From Eimeria necatrix (lineage: Eukaryota; Apicomplexa; Conoidasida; Eucoccidiorida; Eimeriidae): a DNA stretch of 64,000 bases. Location: NCBI RefSeq assembly GCF_000499385.1, contig NW_013655314.1:37193-101192 (forward strand). Reading direction: 5' to 3'. Below, piece by piece: positions 12,897-26,021 of the stretch; within the stretch, counting starts at the first letter, position 1; each line of letters opens with the position of its first letter. Under the pieces are notes generated by a model. It was not told the DNA's origin and did not search any database. It saw only the letters and a list, made by a program, of their open reading frames with translations. Made by a program: the position numbers and the translations under genes.

Positions 12897-13585
12897 CGAC
12901 AACCGTTTCACCGTACAGGTAAGACGCCATTCAGGTAAATCTGTCCCTCAAGGCTGTGAGCGGTGCCTGTGGTGTACGGTGGGCATCCGTTTGGAGACAA
13001 GACATTGGCCGGCCACCCGGGGCTCCGTATTAGTCAGCTTTTTATTTGGGTTATGTTGACGACGATAATTCCACAAGGGTGTTTTTGCAGTGATTAGGCT
13101 CCCCTGAGACAGAGAGCAGGCAAAAATTAGGAATAGCTAGGAATTTCTCTGTAGAAGTGCCTGCCTAGGATTGCAGAGGCCTGCCAAGGAGAGGAGAGGG
13201 ATGCCAGCCACAATAACGCAGTGGCACAACAAGATTCTAGGGGTTCACGAGGCCCCTGCCCATCTGGCAATCAGTAGAGCTCAAGTGCGAAGCAGAAGGC
13301 TTTAAGCACAATTCGGTGCCAATCTTTTGGCGTTGTCCGTGGTTTGATCGTCATTTCCAGGACACAGCGCTGCATGTGGCATTAGTGCACGAAGTAGTAT
13401 CTTTAGACCTAAATAATGAGCACGTTGATGTGGAAAAAGCATATCCACGATTGGCATAAAACAGGATATATCATATGCGATCTCGGTTAGTAAAGCTGTA
13501 TGACGCGCAAAAGTGTCGCACTCCAAGCTCTGACTGGTAGTTACGCTTTGCTCAGTAGCGAACAACAGTAGATACAATACGTCTC

Positions 13586-13692
13586 GAGTGATTTGCCTAC
13601 AGTTGGGAGATTATGATATCTGTGCATGGCCATAATAGAACAAGTCTCCAGCGATGTGCCTACAATTCGGAGATTATGACATCTGTGCATGC
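13586..13692. repeat. Tandem duplication of about 60 bp period
   Basis: Two diverged copies are recognisable by GGGAGATTATGATATCTGTG and CGGAGATTATGACATCTGTG, each preceded by a TGCCTACA phrase. Several substitutions separate them. It lies outside any recognised gene. Confidence 0.6.
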
Positions 13693-13921
13693 TGTTAATA
13701 TTTTCAAGAGGCCAAGGGTTCGGATGAGTGTTCAGAATAGAACTGGATTGTGTTTACAGTGCACAACCTCTCGGCGTGCACGGGGCTCCACCCACTGCAG
13801 AGTCACTGCCAACACCAAAGCCTGGAATCGCAACAGAGGGTAAGGCTCTGCCATCTGCACATAGAATTGTTAGTTTGTATCATCGTAATTCTTTTGATTT
13901 CTGTCAAAACAAAAGACAACT

Positions 13922-15236
13922 TTGTGGTTGCAATGCAGTGCACAGCACTACAAGTTCCTCCCTCCCTTTATTATTCCGCTGCGTCCTCGCGAGCCGGTAC
14001 TTGCCATTTTTTGTCCGTATTTTCCCCTTAGTTTCTTCAGCATAAAAATCTGCCTCTGGCTTTTATTTTTTGTTTGTGGGTACCAAATGGTATTCCTTTT
14101 GGAGCTGCATCACACTGGCTGCCATACAGAGGAAGCTAAGTTTAGTAATACTGTCAACTACGTAAAGTCTGCTTCTGCGGTTGCTGTTACCACTACCGCA
14201 GGTGCTTTTGCCGCTGTAGAGTTGCGGTTATTGTTGTCGTGGCTGCTGCAGCTATTGGTATTACCGTTGTTGCTGCTTCAGCCGATGCAGCTTTTGCTGT
14301 TTGTGGATTTGCTATTGCGTTTGTGATCACGCTTGTTGCGGGCGTTGTAGTTGTTGCTGCGATTTCTGCAGTATCAGCTGGCTGCACTTGCTGTTGTCAC
14401 TTTCGTTTTGGCTGCTGCGGATACAGTCGGGAGCATTTTTGGTGGTGTTATTTCTGCTGCAACATCTGTAGCTGTCGATTGGGGCCGCATATGCTACCTT
14501 GCAGCTGCTCTCGCTGGTGCCATTTTTGCTGTAGCTGCTGCTTATGTGTCTGTATCTTGTCTTGCTGCTATTGCTGTTGTCGGTCTGAAGCTGCTGCGTC
14601 TGTCACTGCAACTGGTGCTCTTGTGAGATATTTCCAGCGGTCTCAATGACCTGCTATTAATGATGCACGCACTTCTAGCCTTTTTCCCTTCCTTAAGCTC
14701 CTCTTTTCCCCGCATTTAACCCATTTTTTTATGCAGGGAGTTTTAGCCTGCCTCACTTCCTGCTCCGTGTAAGCTCGCATGTGAAAACATTGGCACCATT
14801 AGCGAACTACTTAGCGCACTATATTTTACTTGGTTTTCGTCAGTTTTTTAATTCAGTTGTCTTCTTTTTTTGTGCTTTGCGATTTCTTTATTATGTTATT
14901 CCTACAGCCATTATTTTCCTCATTATTACGGCTATGAGACTACTTTTGTGTGTATCTGGACGCGTGTTTCTGCTCGTAGGATCGCTTGTATTGCGGTGTT
15001 GCACCGATGCACGCATGTTGAGTAAGCAGGCAAATAAGCGTGCAAACGCAAAGTCACATTCCGAACACCACTTCGTTGGTCAGTTGATGCATTCGCAGCC
15101 GAAACTCTTGCGTGCGGACTTAAGTTATGCTGGTGGAAATACGGAACGAAAAGAGCTGGAATACTTGGAGGAAATAGGTGGGAGCATGCGACAAACAATA
15201 AAAAACTGTGCGAATGTGCTCAGTCAGCTTAAGTGA
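13922..15236 (+). other. Possible hydrophobic multi-exon protein (weak)
   Basis: Two overlapping frames (about 14239-14400 and 14351-14626) encode Ala/Val-rich hydrophobic segments such as AAALAGAIFAVAAAYVSV. A third frame (about 14790-15236, TGA stop) gives three hydrophobic stretches followed by a polar tail (TERKELEYLEEIGGSMRQTI). The DNA is a degenerate GCT/GTT trinucleotide field, so hydrophobicity may be only compositional. No initiating ATG or convincing splice pair joins the frames. I list it because the polar C-terminal tail looks protein-like; it could equally be an eroded repeat array. Confidence 0.2.
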
Positions 15237-16982
15237 GCCGCAGCGATGGCATTTTAATTTGGAGAGTTAATTGATAGCAGCGAAACGCTTGCTGCTGCGC
15301 GCTGCGTTTAGCAATATTGGAAGTACAACGGAAAAGCGCTTGAAGTCCGCGTAGGCCTTTTACTATCACTCACAACCTTGGATACCGCACTGCTCTTGAT
15401 AGCAATACTGCTGGATATGCTGTGATGGAGGGTGAAACAGCGAAGACGAAACGCCAGAAGTGTTACTGCCCTCTGATCAAGACAATTCAGTTAATCATCA
15501 CTTTACACGGGGCGAGTTTGCTGAAAGAGTGGCCAGCCGGTTTGTATGCTTGTAGTGAGCAATGCCCATCTTGGCTCCCGTGTTATCTCTCTCATTCTGG
15601 CCGCATAGGATCCTACCCCTACCATTCGCTACTAAGCGAAGGCGCCGTTTAAAAATTAGGAAAGTTGAAAATGTCCTTCTAGGGCCAGTTTCCAAAGAGA
15701 TACGCCAGTCTGCGCCATGACGTTTCTCCATCCCTACGCTGCCGTGGTGTGCAGTACAGCGTGTCTCCCTCTTGGCACCCCCCAAAACGTTACACTAACT
15801 GCAAAGCAAACTGTCATGCTGTGTCTATTTACTACATCAATCTATACATTCTGAATTATTCGACCCTGAAGGCTATTTTCGGGCTACACTGTAGTTCTGC
15901 GCACTACAATGCTGGATCGAGTGCGGGAAACAAGGTGCTCCTATTCCTGCCTACCCAAATTAGTATAACTGCTGAGCAGGCAGCAATTGGCTCTACGAAT
16001 ATATTCTCTCCTCTGGGAGTAACACGCCAATGATATAACATTCTCGGTATTAAAATGGGTGCAGAGCTGCTGAAATTAATCCCACTGTGAGGGATTCGAG
16101 CTGACTGTTACGGAGCTTCAGTCGCTGCATTCACTCGCTTGTTTAGTTGCTGCGGCGTATGGCTTGCGGAGTGTTGCTCTCGTGAGATAAGCTGAAAACC
16201 ACCCTTCCGTGTAAAAGCGATTAGTTGTGTCGGCTGTGTCAATCGTGTCACAGTTTCCAGATGCAGGTTTGCTGTCGGAAAGATAAAGTCAGCGGAAAAC
16301 TCCTCCATGGGTATTCTTCGCGCACGGGGTGCCTGCATGCTAAGCCATACTTGGAAAGCGTCTGGAGGAGCCTAAATTGGTGTGTGAGGTGGTCAGGCGG
16401 CTCGTAGATACTTGTCGTCATCCTTCGCTATGGCTGTTGCAATGCTGTCAACGCCCTCATATGGCACACTCTAGCGAACGTAGTAGTAATCAGTAAGGGT
16501 CTTCTCATACTGTTGAGATTGGTCAATGACCGGCGATCCGAATGTGGCATTCCTTCCATAGTACCTGTGATACGAGTCAACACTGTGCTATAAGGTTGCA
16601 GGACGTTGAGCATCTGCCATGTGACCGTGCTCACCTTGTGCGTACACTGCTGAGACTTTGCCACAAAAAAAACACAAGAACATTCGACCGCGCATGGTTC
16701 ATGGCACGCTCAGCTCGGATGTACTTCAGTGATGCTACAGCACACCAACCTGTTCGTTAGTGCCTGCGGTAACCTCAGCGGCGCTTTATGAGTGATGGCG
16801 CTTGCTCAAAGCGGTTGCTAGGGCCAGAACGACCAGGTGTAGGTAAAATACTCCTGCTATGTGGCGGTCGTGACCTTGCTGAGGAAACCAATAGGTTTTT
16901 GCTCCTGCTTGAGCGGCGCACCCACTGCGCATCCAGAGGCGTCCGTCCTCGACTCAAAAATCTTTTCCGGGCCAGAAACATT

Positions 16983-17106
16983 CAGCGTTCTATAGTTGAC
17001 TTGGTGCCGCTAGGGATCATGCGGCGTTCTATAAATGCTTTGGTGTTGCTAGGGATCATGCAGGGTTCTACAACTGATTTGGTGCCGCTAGGGACTTCAT
17101 GCAGCG
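16983..17106. repeat. Three tandem ~45 bp units
   Basis: Three diverged units share GGTGCCGCTAGGGATCATGC-type phrases (the second has GGTGTTGCTAGGGATCATGC, the third GGTGCCGCTAGGGACTTCAT). There is no recognised gene here; it appears to be a small minisatellite in repeat-poor DNA. Confidence 0.65.
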
Positions 17107-17687
17107 TGGGTGCGATCCAGAGCTAGACGATACCAGCGGATTCCCTTATAGTTAAACTAGCCCGAGAGATCCACAAATACGCTCACGTAGGTTTTCCACA
17201 TAGCATGCAAACACACCTCTATGCGGAAGATGCATAGGATCCGGAATAAGAGAATACAGGCAAGTAAGCATAGGAGTCCAAGCTGAAGGACTGAAAAAAA
17301 CAATGCGAAAGAGAAACTCAATCTAGCAGGAAGGTCAGTTGTAAAATGTTACCAGAGTGCCTACATCGTTCGCTGCCTGCGTGTTTTACCCGTGCACCTT
17401 CCAAACCCACTCCACTACTGTTTGCCACGCAGAAAGATACACTCATGGGACATACTCACAGACGCCGGCACCGTGTGTAGAACATCTGCTGTTATCTTCG
17501 CAGCAGTTAAGGCTCCTGCAGTTAAGCCTTCTGATGGGGTCGCGGCTCTCTACGTGAAAATGCTTGCAGAAGAGGCGCTACCAGCCAGTATCGGTACAAA
17601 GTCAAGATGTAAGAAGACAGTACCGAGAGTCAAGGAATGACAGCACCAAAAGAAAACGCATAATTAAAGAATCTCTGTTGCCTTTAC

Positions 17688-18077
17688 TCATCCACAAAGT
17701 CCATACAAACAAAAGCAACTCCTCCCCGCCTTGCACGCCAAGGATGGGCTGACTACAACGTTGTAGTCAGCAGCAGGTTCACCAGCATTGGCAGGTGTAC
17801 CTGCTGCTACAGTAGGTGCTGCTGCTAGAACTGCTGCAGCTACTGCAGCAAAAACTATGAAAATGACACAGAGAAAGCCAGTGAAGGCAAGCAAGGATCC
17901 AACCTCTCGACCGCTTCCTCCCCTAACAGCAAGAGTGCGAGAAGCCTTGCTAAAGCAGCACCTGAGCATGCATTGGCAGCCAAAATGTCGCCTGAGCCCC
18001 CCCAGCTGTGCACCTGCGCAGCAGGAATGAGCTGCGAGGCAGCATGGTGCAGTGAAGTAGCCTGCCGCATAGCTCAC
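17688..18077 (-). other. Short open frame with one hydrophobic segment (weak)
   Basis: A 129-codon frame just downstream of the eIF2A-GYF stop contains one strong hydrophobic stretch (LLAFTGFLCVIFIVFAAVAA) followed by an Ala/Thr-rich part and a Cys-rich end. The frame begins at GTG and has no in-frame ATG near its start, so it would need an upstream exon. It may simply be 3' UTR of the neighbouring gene. Confidence 0.15.
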
Positions 18078-18139
18078 TGGAGCAAACTTGTCTCACTAGC
18101 AGCAGTAGTTAGCGTCGATACAGGCGCCAACACTACTAC

Positions 18140-21100
18140 TTAACTGCGCGCATCGTTGCTGCCTTGGGCTGTACTACCTCCGGAAGCACCAGCTAGAGCG
18201 CCTATGTCACCAACGGAAAGCCCGCCAGTGCCCGCAGTGCCGCTGTTGCTATTGCCATCATCAGCGCTAGCAACTGCCGGTGCCGCAGCAGGGGCCCCCG
18301 CTGTTGGAGTGTTCGAGGCTGAAGGTATTCCCCCGCTGCTCGTTCCAAACCCTGCAGCTGCAGCAGCTGCTGCTTGCAGTTTAGGTGGAAGCATAAAGGG
18401 TCGTACAGGTGGAGGGTACATTTTGTTCAGAGGGACGAATCTGTCAGAGGTGCAGCAGCGCACCGGCAGTCCAGGATCGAAATAGCCCATAGTGTTCCAC
18501 ACGAGCATTTCTTTAATGTAGAATGGACCCTACAAAAAACACGCACAGAACTACCTAATCAAACATGTGAGCCAGACAAAAGAATGCGCGTTTCTCCAAA
18601 CAGCCCCCCAAAATGCTGATCCCATGGTATCTGGTTTGTGCCTGTTGCTGGGAAGTGTTAGAGCTACCGCTGCAAAGGGGAAACTCATCGATAACAAAGT
18701 TCGCATCTTACCTGAACATTGCCCTTTGGGTCAATGTACTGCCAGCATTTCTCCTTCATTGCGTCTGGCCTTCGTCCCTGTTGGTGCTGCCTCTGCTGTT
18801 GCTGTTGCTGCTGCTGTTGCTGCAAGAACTGCTGTAGCTGCTGCTGTTGCTCCAACAACTGCTCCCCTTGCAGCTGTTGTTGCTGATGCTGCTGCATTTG
18901 CTGCTGCAGGAGCAATTGCTGCTGTTGCAGCTGCTGCTGCTGCGGCTGCTGTTTGTTTTGCTGCTGCAGCTGTTGCATCAGCTGCATTTGTTGCTGCCGA
19001 GTGAATTGTTGTTGAGGCTCACTGTCAGCCCCGCTGTCCCAAGTCTGCTGCCTAAGACCGTGCCTCTGTTGCGCTGCAGCACTGGAACGAGGTCCGCGGT
19101 AATGCTGCTGTTGGACCTCCTCGCGTTCCAGCTGTTGCTGCTGCTGCTGTTGCAGCTGCTGCAGGAGCTGCGCTGTCTTCTGCGCCCCTTCACTTTGCTG
19201 CAGTCGCTGCAGGAGTAAGCGGGCTTCTCTTGGCAGGTTCATCAAGGTTGCCGCAGCTGATGATGCTGACGCGGACTGGCGCTGCTGCTGCTGCTGCAGC
19301 TGCAAATCTAGGCTGCCATCCCGTTGCAGCTCTGACTGCTGCTGCAGCTGCAGCAGCTGCTGTTGCTGCCGCAGCTGCTGCTGGCGCTGCAGTTCTTGCT
19401 GCTGCTGCTGCAGCGCTTGCTGCTGCTGAAGAGTCAGGTTACGTTGCTGTTGCTGCTGTTTCTGTTGCTGTGCAGCAGCCGCACGCAGCAGAGCCAGTGC
19501 CTTCTGCTGCTGCTGCATTGTAGCGGCTCCCCGACCCAGTGCCGACTCACCGCTGCCACGCTGTAGCTGCTGAAGCAGCGGCCGGAGCTGGGCCTCCAAC
19601 TGTTGTTGTTGCTGCTGCTGCAACACCCACACATCAGAAAGCCACAGAGCTATACGAGCAAGCAACAACGCATGCAACGAGAAAATATGAAACACCACAA
19701 GCAAATAAAAAGCTAAAAGAGCAGTAATAGCAGCTACAGCAGGCACAGCACTAACCACGTCAACCACAGAACCACCGGATGCTTACCAGGTCCTGTTGCT
19801 GCTGCTGTTGTCTCAGGAGCAGCAGCTGCTGCTGCTGCTGTCGCGCAGCAGCCGCTGCTATGGCGCTGAGGGCATTTTCTCCACGGTTGCTCTGTTGCCA
19901 CTGCTGCTGCCGCAATGCTTGATTCTGCTGCGTTGTGGGCAGGTTTGGCAGCATCATCCGCAGTGCTGCAGACAGCTCTTCAGCCGACAACTGCTGCAGC
20001 TGCTGTAAATTGTGTCCTGGTACACGGGAGTAGGCGCCGTTTCCTGTCTGCTGCATTTGCAGCTGCTGTTGCAGATGCTGAAGCAGCTGCTGCTGCTGCT
20101 GAGGCGTCAACTGCTGTTGTTGTTGCTGCTGTGGCTGCCGCACCTGGGAACCGATAACGCCTACGCCTGGATGAGCTGGCCCCAGCACTTGGAGGCCAGC
20201 AGCCGTTAATGGCTGTTGCGTCCCTGAAGAACGAACTCCCTGCTGCTGTTGCAAATGCTGCTGTTGTAGTTGCTGCTGCTGCTGGAGCTGCTGCTGGTGG
20301 AGCTGTTGTTGTTGTATCTGCTGCTGCTGGAGCTGCTGTTGCTGCAGCTGCTGCTGCTGCAGCTGCTGCTGCTGCAGCTGCTGCTGCTGCACTTGCTGCT
20401 GTAGCTGCTGCTGCTGCCAGTGTTGCTGCGATTGCCACTGCTGCTGACGCTGCTGCTGCTGGGCGTGCTGGAGAGACTGCTGCTCCAGCAATGCAGTCAA
20501 GTCGTCTACTCCTGAGCAAAGCATACAGGTGAAGTACGTGCGTAGCCACCGCGCTCGGGGAGCGGCGAAATCAGAATACAGGAGCAGCCATATTCGGCTC
20601 TTAGACACAAGGCAAGCAGAAGCAATAGGAACAGCTACATTTGGCTCTTAGATGGAAGGCAAGCAACAGCAATACAACACTTTGACGCACCGCTCGCAGC
20701 AGCACAGTCTGGTCCCAGATCCCCCGCCTTGTGTCGCATGTTCTGCTGCTGTTGGTGGAGCTGGTCTTGCTGTTCCTGCTGACCGTGCGGCTGTTCCTTT
20801 GCTGCAGCATTTTGGGCATCCTGAGCAGCTTCATCGCCCGAGGAAGAAGCACTCGCTGGAGCACTTGACACAGCATCCTGCTGGGGCTGTTGACGCCCCG
20901 CCGTTGGAGCCACAGAGGTCCTACTTGCACTGCTCGCCTGCGACGCGTTGCTGGTGCAGCTTCCTCCTCGCTGCTTTCCCTCCGCAAAAGCAAGAGCAGC
21001 TACTCCTGGAGCTCCCACTGCTGGCTCCTCAGGAGACACTTTCGGTTCGGCCTTTGGCTCTGTAGACAGCAGCTGCAACTCGCAATGAATGCATATTAAG

Positions 21101-24100
21101 CCAAGGAGCAAGCATAACACGAACCGACAATGGCAGAAGCAGCAATCACTTACGGCGTCGCCACTCCAGCTCCACAACCTCTGCTTCCTTCCTCTTCGCT
21201 GCAGCAGCGGCAGCAGCGGTTTTCCGACGCCTCATCTGCTCGCGTTGCCTTCGTAGGTCCTCAGGCAGTTCAGAATCGTCCACTGCCTCGCCTGCACGAA
21301 GACAGAACCACAGAAACTGCTGCCGTTGTTGCAGATGCCACGGCTTAGGATAATCGCCGTTGCGAAATACATCGGAATTATTCGCTGCCACGCAGATATC
21401 AGCAGCAAAACACAAGAGGAAAGCAGCTCCAACAGTAGCGCTTGCTCACCGTTCATGATGCGGGTAGTGATTCGTCTCTGATGGGTTGCTCCTCTCGGCC
21501 GGAATGCTTGACTTTCGGCAGCCGCCAGCAGACGTTCATTTGGCTGGGGCGCACACGGGGGTTCCCTAAAAAACAAACATGCGCATGGCCAATGGAAAAC
21601 TCAGCAAAATGCTCAATACTATTAGCCCAGTGTCGCTGCTGCTGCTGCACCTGCACATCGCTCGGCCCTCACAAGTCAGATTCCGGCTTCCACGCGATAT
21701 GATAGAGCTCATCGAACTGCAGGCGCTGTACAGATTCTCCTGCAGTAACGAAATCAAACACGGAACATCACTAAGCATGGCGCAAACGACTTAAGCAGAA
21801 GCATCTCGAGCCCGTTAGCCACAGAAGCACAAGCTCGTACACGATCACAGGAGGAAGTGTCAATAAGCTAACAAATGGCCGAAAATGGCTGGGTTTGGGG
21901 CTGAAGGGTTGGCGAATCTTGCCTCTATAATCTAAGACGCTCAGACTATTGTCAACCTTCATGCGGGGATATGTGGACGCCGTTGCAAAGTAGGAGCCGC
22001 AAGGAGCCCACAGAGCCAAGACAGTGCATGGAGCCCTAAACTCGCTGATGTGCTGCATACCCTGAGAGGCCTTATCCCTGAAGTAGAAACTAACCTCCCC
22101 TGCACGCGGAAGCCAGAAAAAAAGGCACCGACGGGTGAAAGGTAAAGTTTATGAACAAGCAAGCGTGAACGCACGGGGAGAGGCTGTGGCGTGCCACAAC
22201 AGGAGACGAGTTTTGAGAGACACATAGAATTTAAAATCATTGCTGGAGCTAGCCCAGCTTCCAGAGACATGTAAGCATTCCAAAAAAACATGGAACAAAA
22301 TGTATCCAGAGCAGCACAGGCGGCACGAGAACAGAGTGCAGGTTAACAGGAGACCAAAACGGGCTCCCGTTTCGGAATGAAGCACGGAATGCAAAAAGAG
22401 ACAGTGTATTACACTCAAGGCAACAGAAGCTGAAGACATAGCAGCGTTAGTAAAGACGCAGGAACAGTCACCAGACTGCGAGGCCACCGCGGCCACATTC
22501 GGACACTACAATCCTCGGAAGGCAGTCCTGAGCGTGGACAAACCCATGTAGTTTGTTCGCTCACCTGCCAAATTGCCAAAACCAGCGACCACCGCCATCT
22601 GGCCAAAGGGACAGAAAGAAACGAAGTTCCGATACCGACGTGGAAAGACGAATTGCGTGCGGCCTTGGCGGTCAAGTAGCACGATGTCTGGAGAGAGAAG
22701 ATACACAGGAGCATAGAGTGACAACTGGAAAATAATGGTCTGGAACCGATGAGAAAAAACTTTAAAAACTACCAACAAGCAAGAAAAGACTCTTGAAGGC
22801 GTAATGCAATACGAAACCTCATGGTCCAGAATGTTCGGGTTGCGCCTTACCACTGGGCGACTTCCCCTCTATAAGGACAAATTCATCCCTGGTGGGACTC
22901 CACTTGACATCCTGCACTATCTTCTTGCTAATGCGCCTGACGCAGCAATAAAGCGACAGCGGAGGCTCCTCCTGCTGCTGCTGTTGCTGCTGCGAGGCCG
23001 CGCGCTGAATGCACTGCAACGCCGAAACAGCCTGCGGATGCTGCGGCGTCCCAAGACAGACTGCCCAACAGTCCCCCACTCCACCATAATTTTCTCCTGA
23101 AAAACGCGGAGCAGACATCGCACAAAGGCACCCCTGTCAAAAATGAAGGATTTGCCGTAAGATCAAGACTTAGGACGGAATTAGTCAGTGGAGAGTCAAG
23201 ATGTTCAAGCAAAAAAATTATATCCACAGTTCAGAGTAGGTCGGCAAGGGTCAATGTACTACTAAAAGAGCACAAGACATACAAATACCGAAAAGAATAA
23301 ACGGGATGCAAGAAATGGCGGCAAAAGAAGCCGATACAGGTTTTGGCATGAAGGCGGAAACGAAGACCCAAATGGTGAGAAGAAGGAGAAAAAACAAGGC
23401 AAACGGGGGCCGAAGAGGCCAGACGAACGGCCAAATGCAAAGACTAGAAAAAGCAGTCGTTGGAAGGCACCTGTTGCATCAACGGTCGTGCTGGCCACTA
23501 CAAGGAGGGCAGTCCCGGATGCGCTCCACAGGAAGTCTGTGGAGTCAGCTGAAGGCAGCACCTGCCACGCAAGAAGCCGGACTAGGGCCTTCTCATACGC
23601 TGCTGCTTTGGCTGCTGCTGCAAAAACTGCAGCAGCAGCACGGGCGGGAGGCACTGACAGTGCTGCCACGTCACCACTGGTTTCCCCTGGGGTGGCAGCA
23701 GTCCCGCCCGTGGCAGTTTCTCCAAGCTTCTGCAACTGCTCCTGCAGAAGATCAAGCAGGTGCTGCTGGGGGTTTGGAATGGGGTCAAAACAAGATGCTG
23801 CCTCGACATCCTCTCCCCTCTCTTTCGCCGCCTCTACTGCGGCTGCTGCGGCTGCGGCTGCAGCAGAAACATCGGGAACTTCGATCACCGAGAAAGACGG
23901 GGGAGAAGCAGCAGCCTGCTGTTGCTGCTGCGTAGCACCGAAGGAAAAGCAAGCGACGCAGAGGCGCTGTGGAGGTTGCTCCTGCTGCGACTGAAGCGCA
24001 GGGCCGATCTCAAAGGTCTTTAGGCGCCTCACGAAAATGCGAAAAAGAAGACGACTCAGGTTGTTGCCAGCGTAGACCTGGAAGCCAAAACACAGCCCGT

Positions 24101-25404
24101 CACGTAAGCCCCAAGTCACTGATGCCCTCGTTGCAAGCAACTGGCAAAGAAAGAGAAGACGCGCGAGAAACAGAAAGACGAAAAACAAAATCCAACAGGA
24201 TACAGGATAACGCACGAGAAAGACCGGCCAAGAGAGAGATAAGACGCAAAAGAAGTTGAATTGGCACAGAGAGCAAATGAAGACGGAATAAACTCGGCAA
24301 ACGGAAGGTAAAGGTAACACATGACGCCAACAAAGGCAGCAATGGGCTCAAACCCAGGAACACTAACGCAAAGCCAACTGTAACGAATGGGGGCGGCGAT
24401 TCACAACTAGCTACGTAGGCTGTGCAAGAAAAAGAAAACATGAACGAACACCGGACACAAGGTGCAGCAAGCAGCAGCAGCGGCAGTAACCGATACGAAA
24501 AGTGCTCTAAAAACAGCAAAAAGAAACATTAAAAACATAGTGTTATGAAGATCCAAAGGAAAAAGGCGCCACTCACCAACAAGTGAGGTCTTCTTGGAAT
24601 GCAGCAAAAGGCTTCATCATCCCGCCACTGCAGCAGAGGCCAAACGAGCCTCTTCTGCTGCAGAGACACAACGACCTTACCCGTTGCTGCTTCCCAAACA
24701 AAAACATTGTGCTCAGATGCTGCTGCTGGTGTTGCTGCTGCTCCCGACGCGCCTGCTGCAGGCGTTCCCGCTGCTGCTCCCGAAGCTGCTGTAGATGCAG
24801 CATCTGCTTTGCTGGATGGAGCTTCAGCCCCGCCTTCAGCGCTGGCGGCGCTGCTGCTGCGCTGCTGCTGCTGCTGCTGCTGCTGCATCAGCTGAGTCCT
24901 CATGTCCGGCTGAATGTTGGCTACCAAGAAAGTGCCCAGCGGTGACCAGTGGAGAGCTTTCACCTGCGCCTCCTGGTCCACCTGCAGGACTTCTTGCTGC
25001 TGCTGCTGGTCATCCTGAGGAACTATTTCGGGCTTTAGCGTCACAGTTACCAGCTTCTGCTGCAGCTCCTCAGCTACCAGCTGCAGCACGTGCTCCCTCA
25101 TCGCTGCTGCTGCTGCTTGAGCTGCCGTGGGTGCAGCAGCGGGCGTGGCGCCAGCTATTGCTGCAGCAGCAGCAGCAGCAGTTGACGGCCTTTTCAGCTC
25201 GCCCTCCTCCTGCTTCAGCAGCCAGTCAGCCCTCAGCAACTGGTAAGCTGCTTCCTGCTGCAGCTGCGGCCCCACACTCCACGTGGGATGCTCCAGCAGC
25301 AGCAGCTCGCCAGCAGCAGTAGCAACAGCTAATCTCCTGCCACAGGGAGACCACAAGGCCTCTTTTGTTGCACCCGGGACAAACAGCAGCGGCATCAGCA
25401 CAGT

Positions 25405-25444
<40 letters not shown>

Positions 25445-25932
25445 GCTGCCACCTGTCTGTCACTGCCCTTTTCATCTTTGGCTGTAGTGCTGGCTGACTG
25501 AATCTCTAGAGAAGCTGGCTGCTGCCCACTTGCTGCAGCAGCGGCCGCTGCTGCGCCTGCGTCTGTTGCTGCATCTGGCGCTGCTGCTGCTGCTGCTTCC
25601 TGGGGAGCCAGCTGCACCTTCAGCAGCTGCAGCAGCGTCAAGCCTTTCTTCTCACGGCACAGCAAGCAGCAGCCAGCCTCAGTCTTTAAGATTTGCGGAA
25701 GAGGAGGCACTGATGCAGCAGCAGCAGCAACAGCAGAAGCATGGTCTGCGGGGTCGGACCCCGCGCTGCAGGAAACGGGCACCTGCTGCTCGCTTGCTGC
25801 AGCAGGTGTTGCATTTGCTGCTGCTGCAGCTTCAGCTGCTGAAGTCGCTGCTGCTCCACTGGAGCCTTCCACGCTGGCTGCTGCTGGTGTTTGTGCTGCT
25901 GCTCCAGTGTCGCTCATCTCCACAAACAACAT
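18140..25932 (-). CDS. eIF2A-like beta-propeller fused to Gln-rich linker and GYF domain (13 exons)
   Basis: Proposed exons, in transcript order: 25932-24577, 24077-23471, 23096-22851, 22687-22565, 22527-22497, 22077-21923, 21739-21673, 21565-21450, 21291-21154, 21059-20691, 20511-19787, 19617-18712, 18529-18140. Phases match at every junction and total 1,742 codons plus stop. The eIF2A signatures run in family order: HNVFVWEAATGKVV, DFLWSASGTALLVVAST, VKWSPTRDEF, VVAGFGNLAG, LWAPCGSYFATAS and LYHIAWKPESD, then a basic helical tail ([18 protein letters not shown]). Next come about 550 Gln-dominated residues. A GYF domain spans the last intron: KCWQYIDPKGNVQ joined to GPFYIKEMLVWNTMGYF. eIF2A binds ribosomes and initiator tRNA; GYF domains bind proline-rich peptides. 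The 31-nt exon at 22497-22527 is the least certain. Intron 6 uses a GC donor. Two adjacent genes remain possible. Confidence 0.75.
19787..20511 (-). repeat. Poly-Gln coding tract (CAG/CAA) in the eIF2A-GYF linker
   Basis: This exon and the next (18712-19617) are dominated by CAG codons with interspersed CAA, CTG and CGG, giving long Gln runs with Leu/Arg/His breaks. On the complementary strand it appears as CTG/TGC repeats. The mix of codons suggests an old, partly interrupted expansion. Confidence 0.85.
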
Positions 25933-25949
25933 ATCGCGAGCTACGGAGT

Positions 25950-25973
25950 GCAAAAGATTCAGTTGCTGCTGAA

Positions 25974-26021
<48 letters not shown>

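Larger units (their letters stand above)
11100..17687. other. Repeat-poor region without confident genes
   Basis: About 6.6 kb with low CAG content. Short frames appear on both strands but lack motifs and mostly begin without ATG. Small local tandem duplications are present near 12.83-12.90, 13.58-13.69 and 16.98-17.11 kb (listed separately). A hydrophobic, degenerate-repeat stretch at 13.9-15.2 kb is the only place with possible coding character. Confidence 0.5.
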
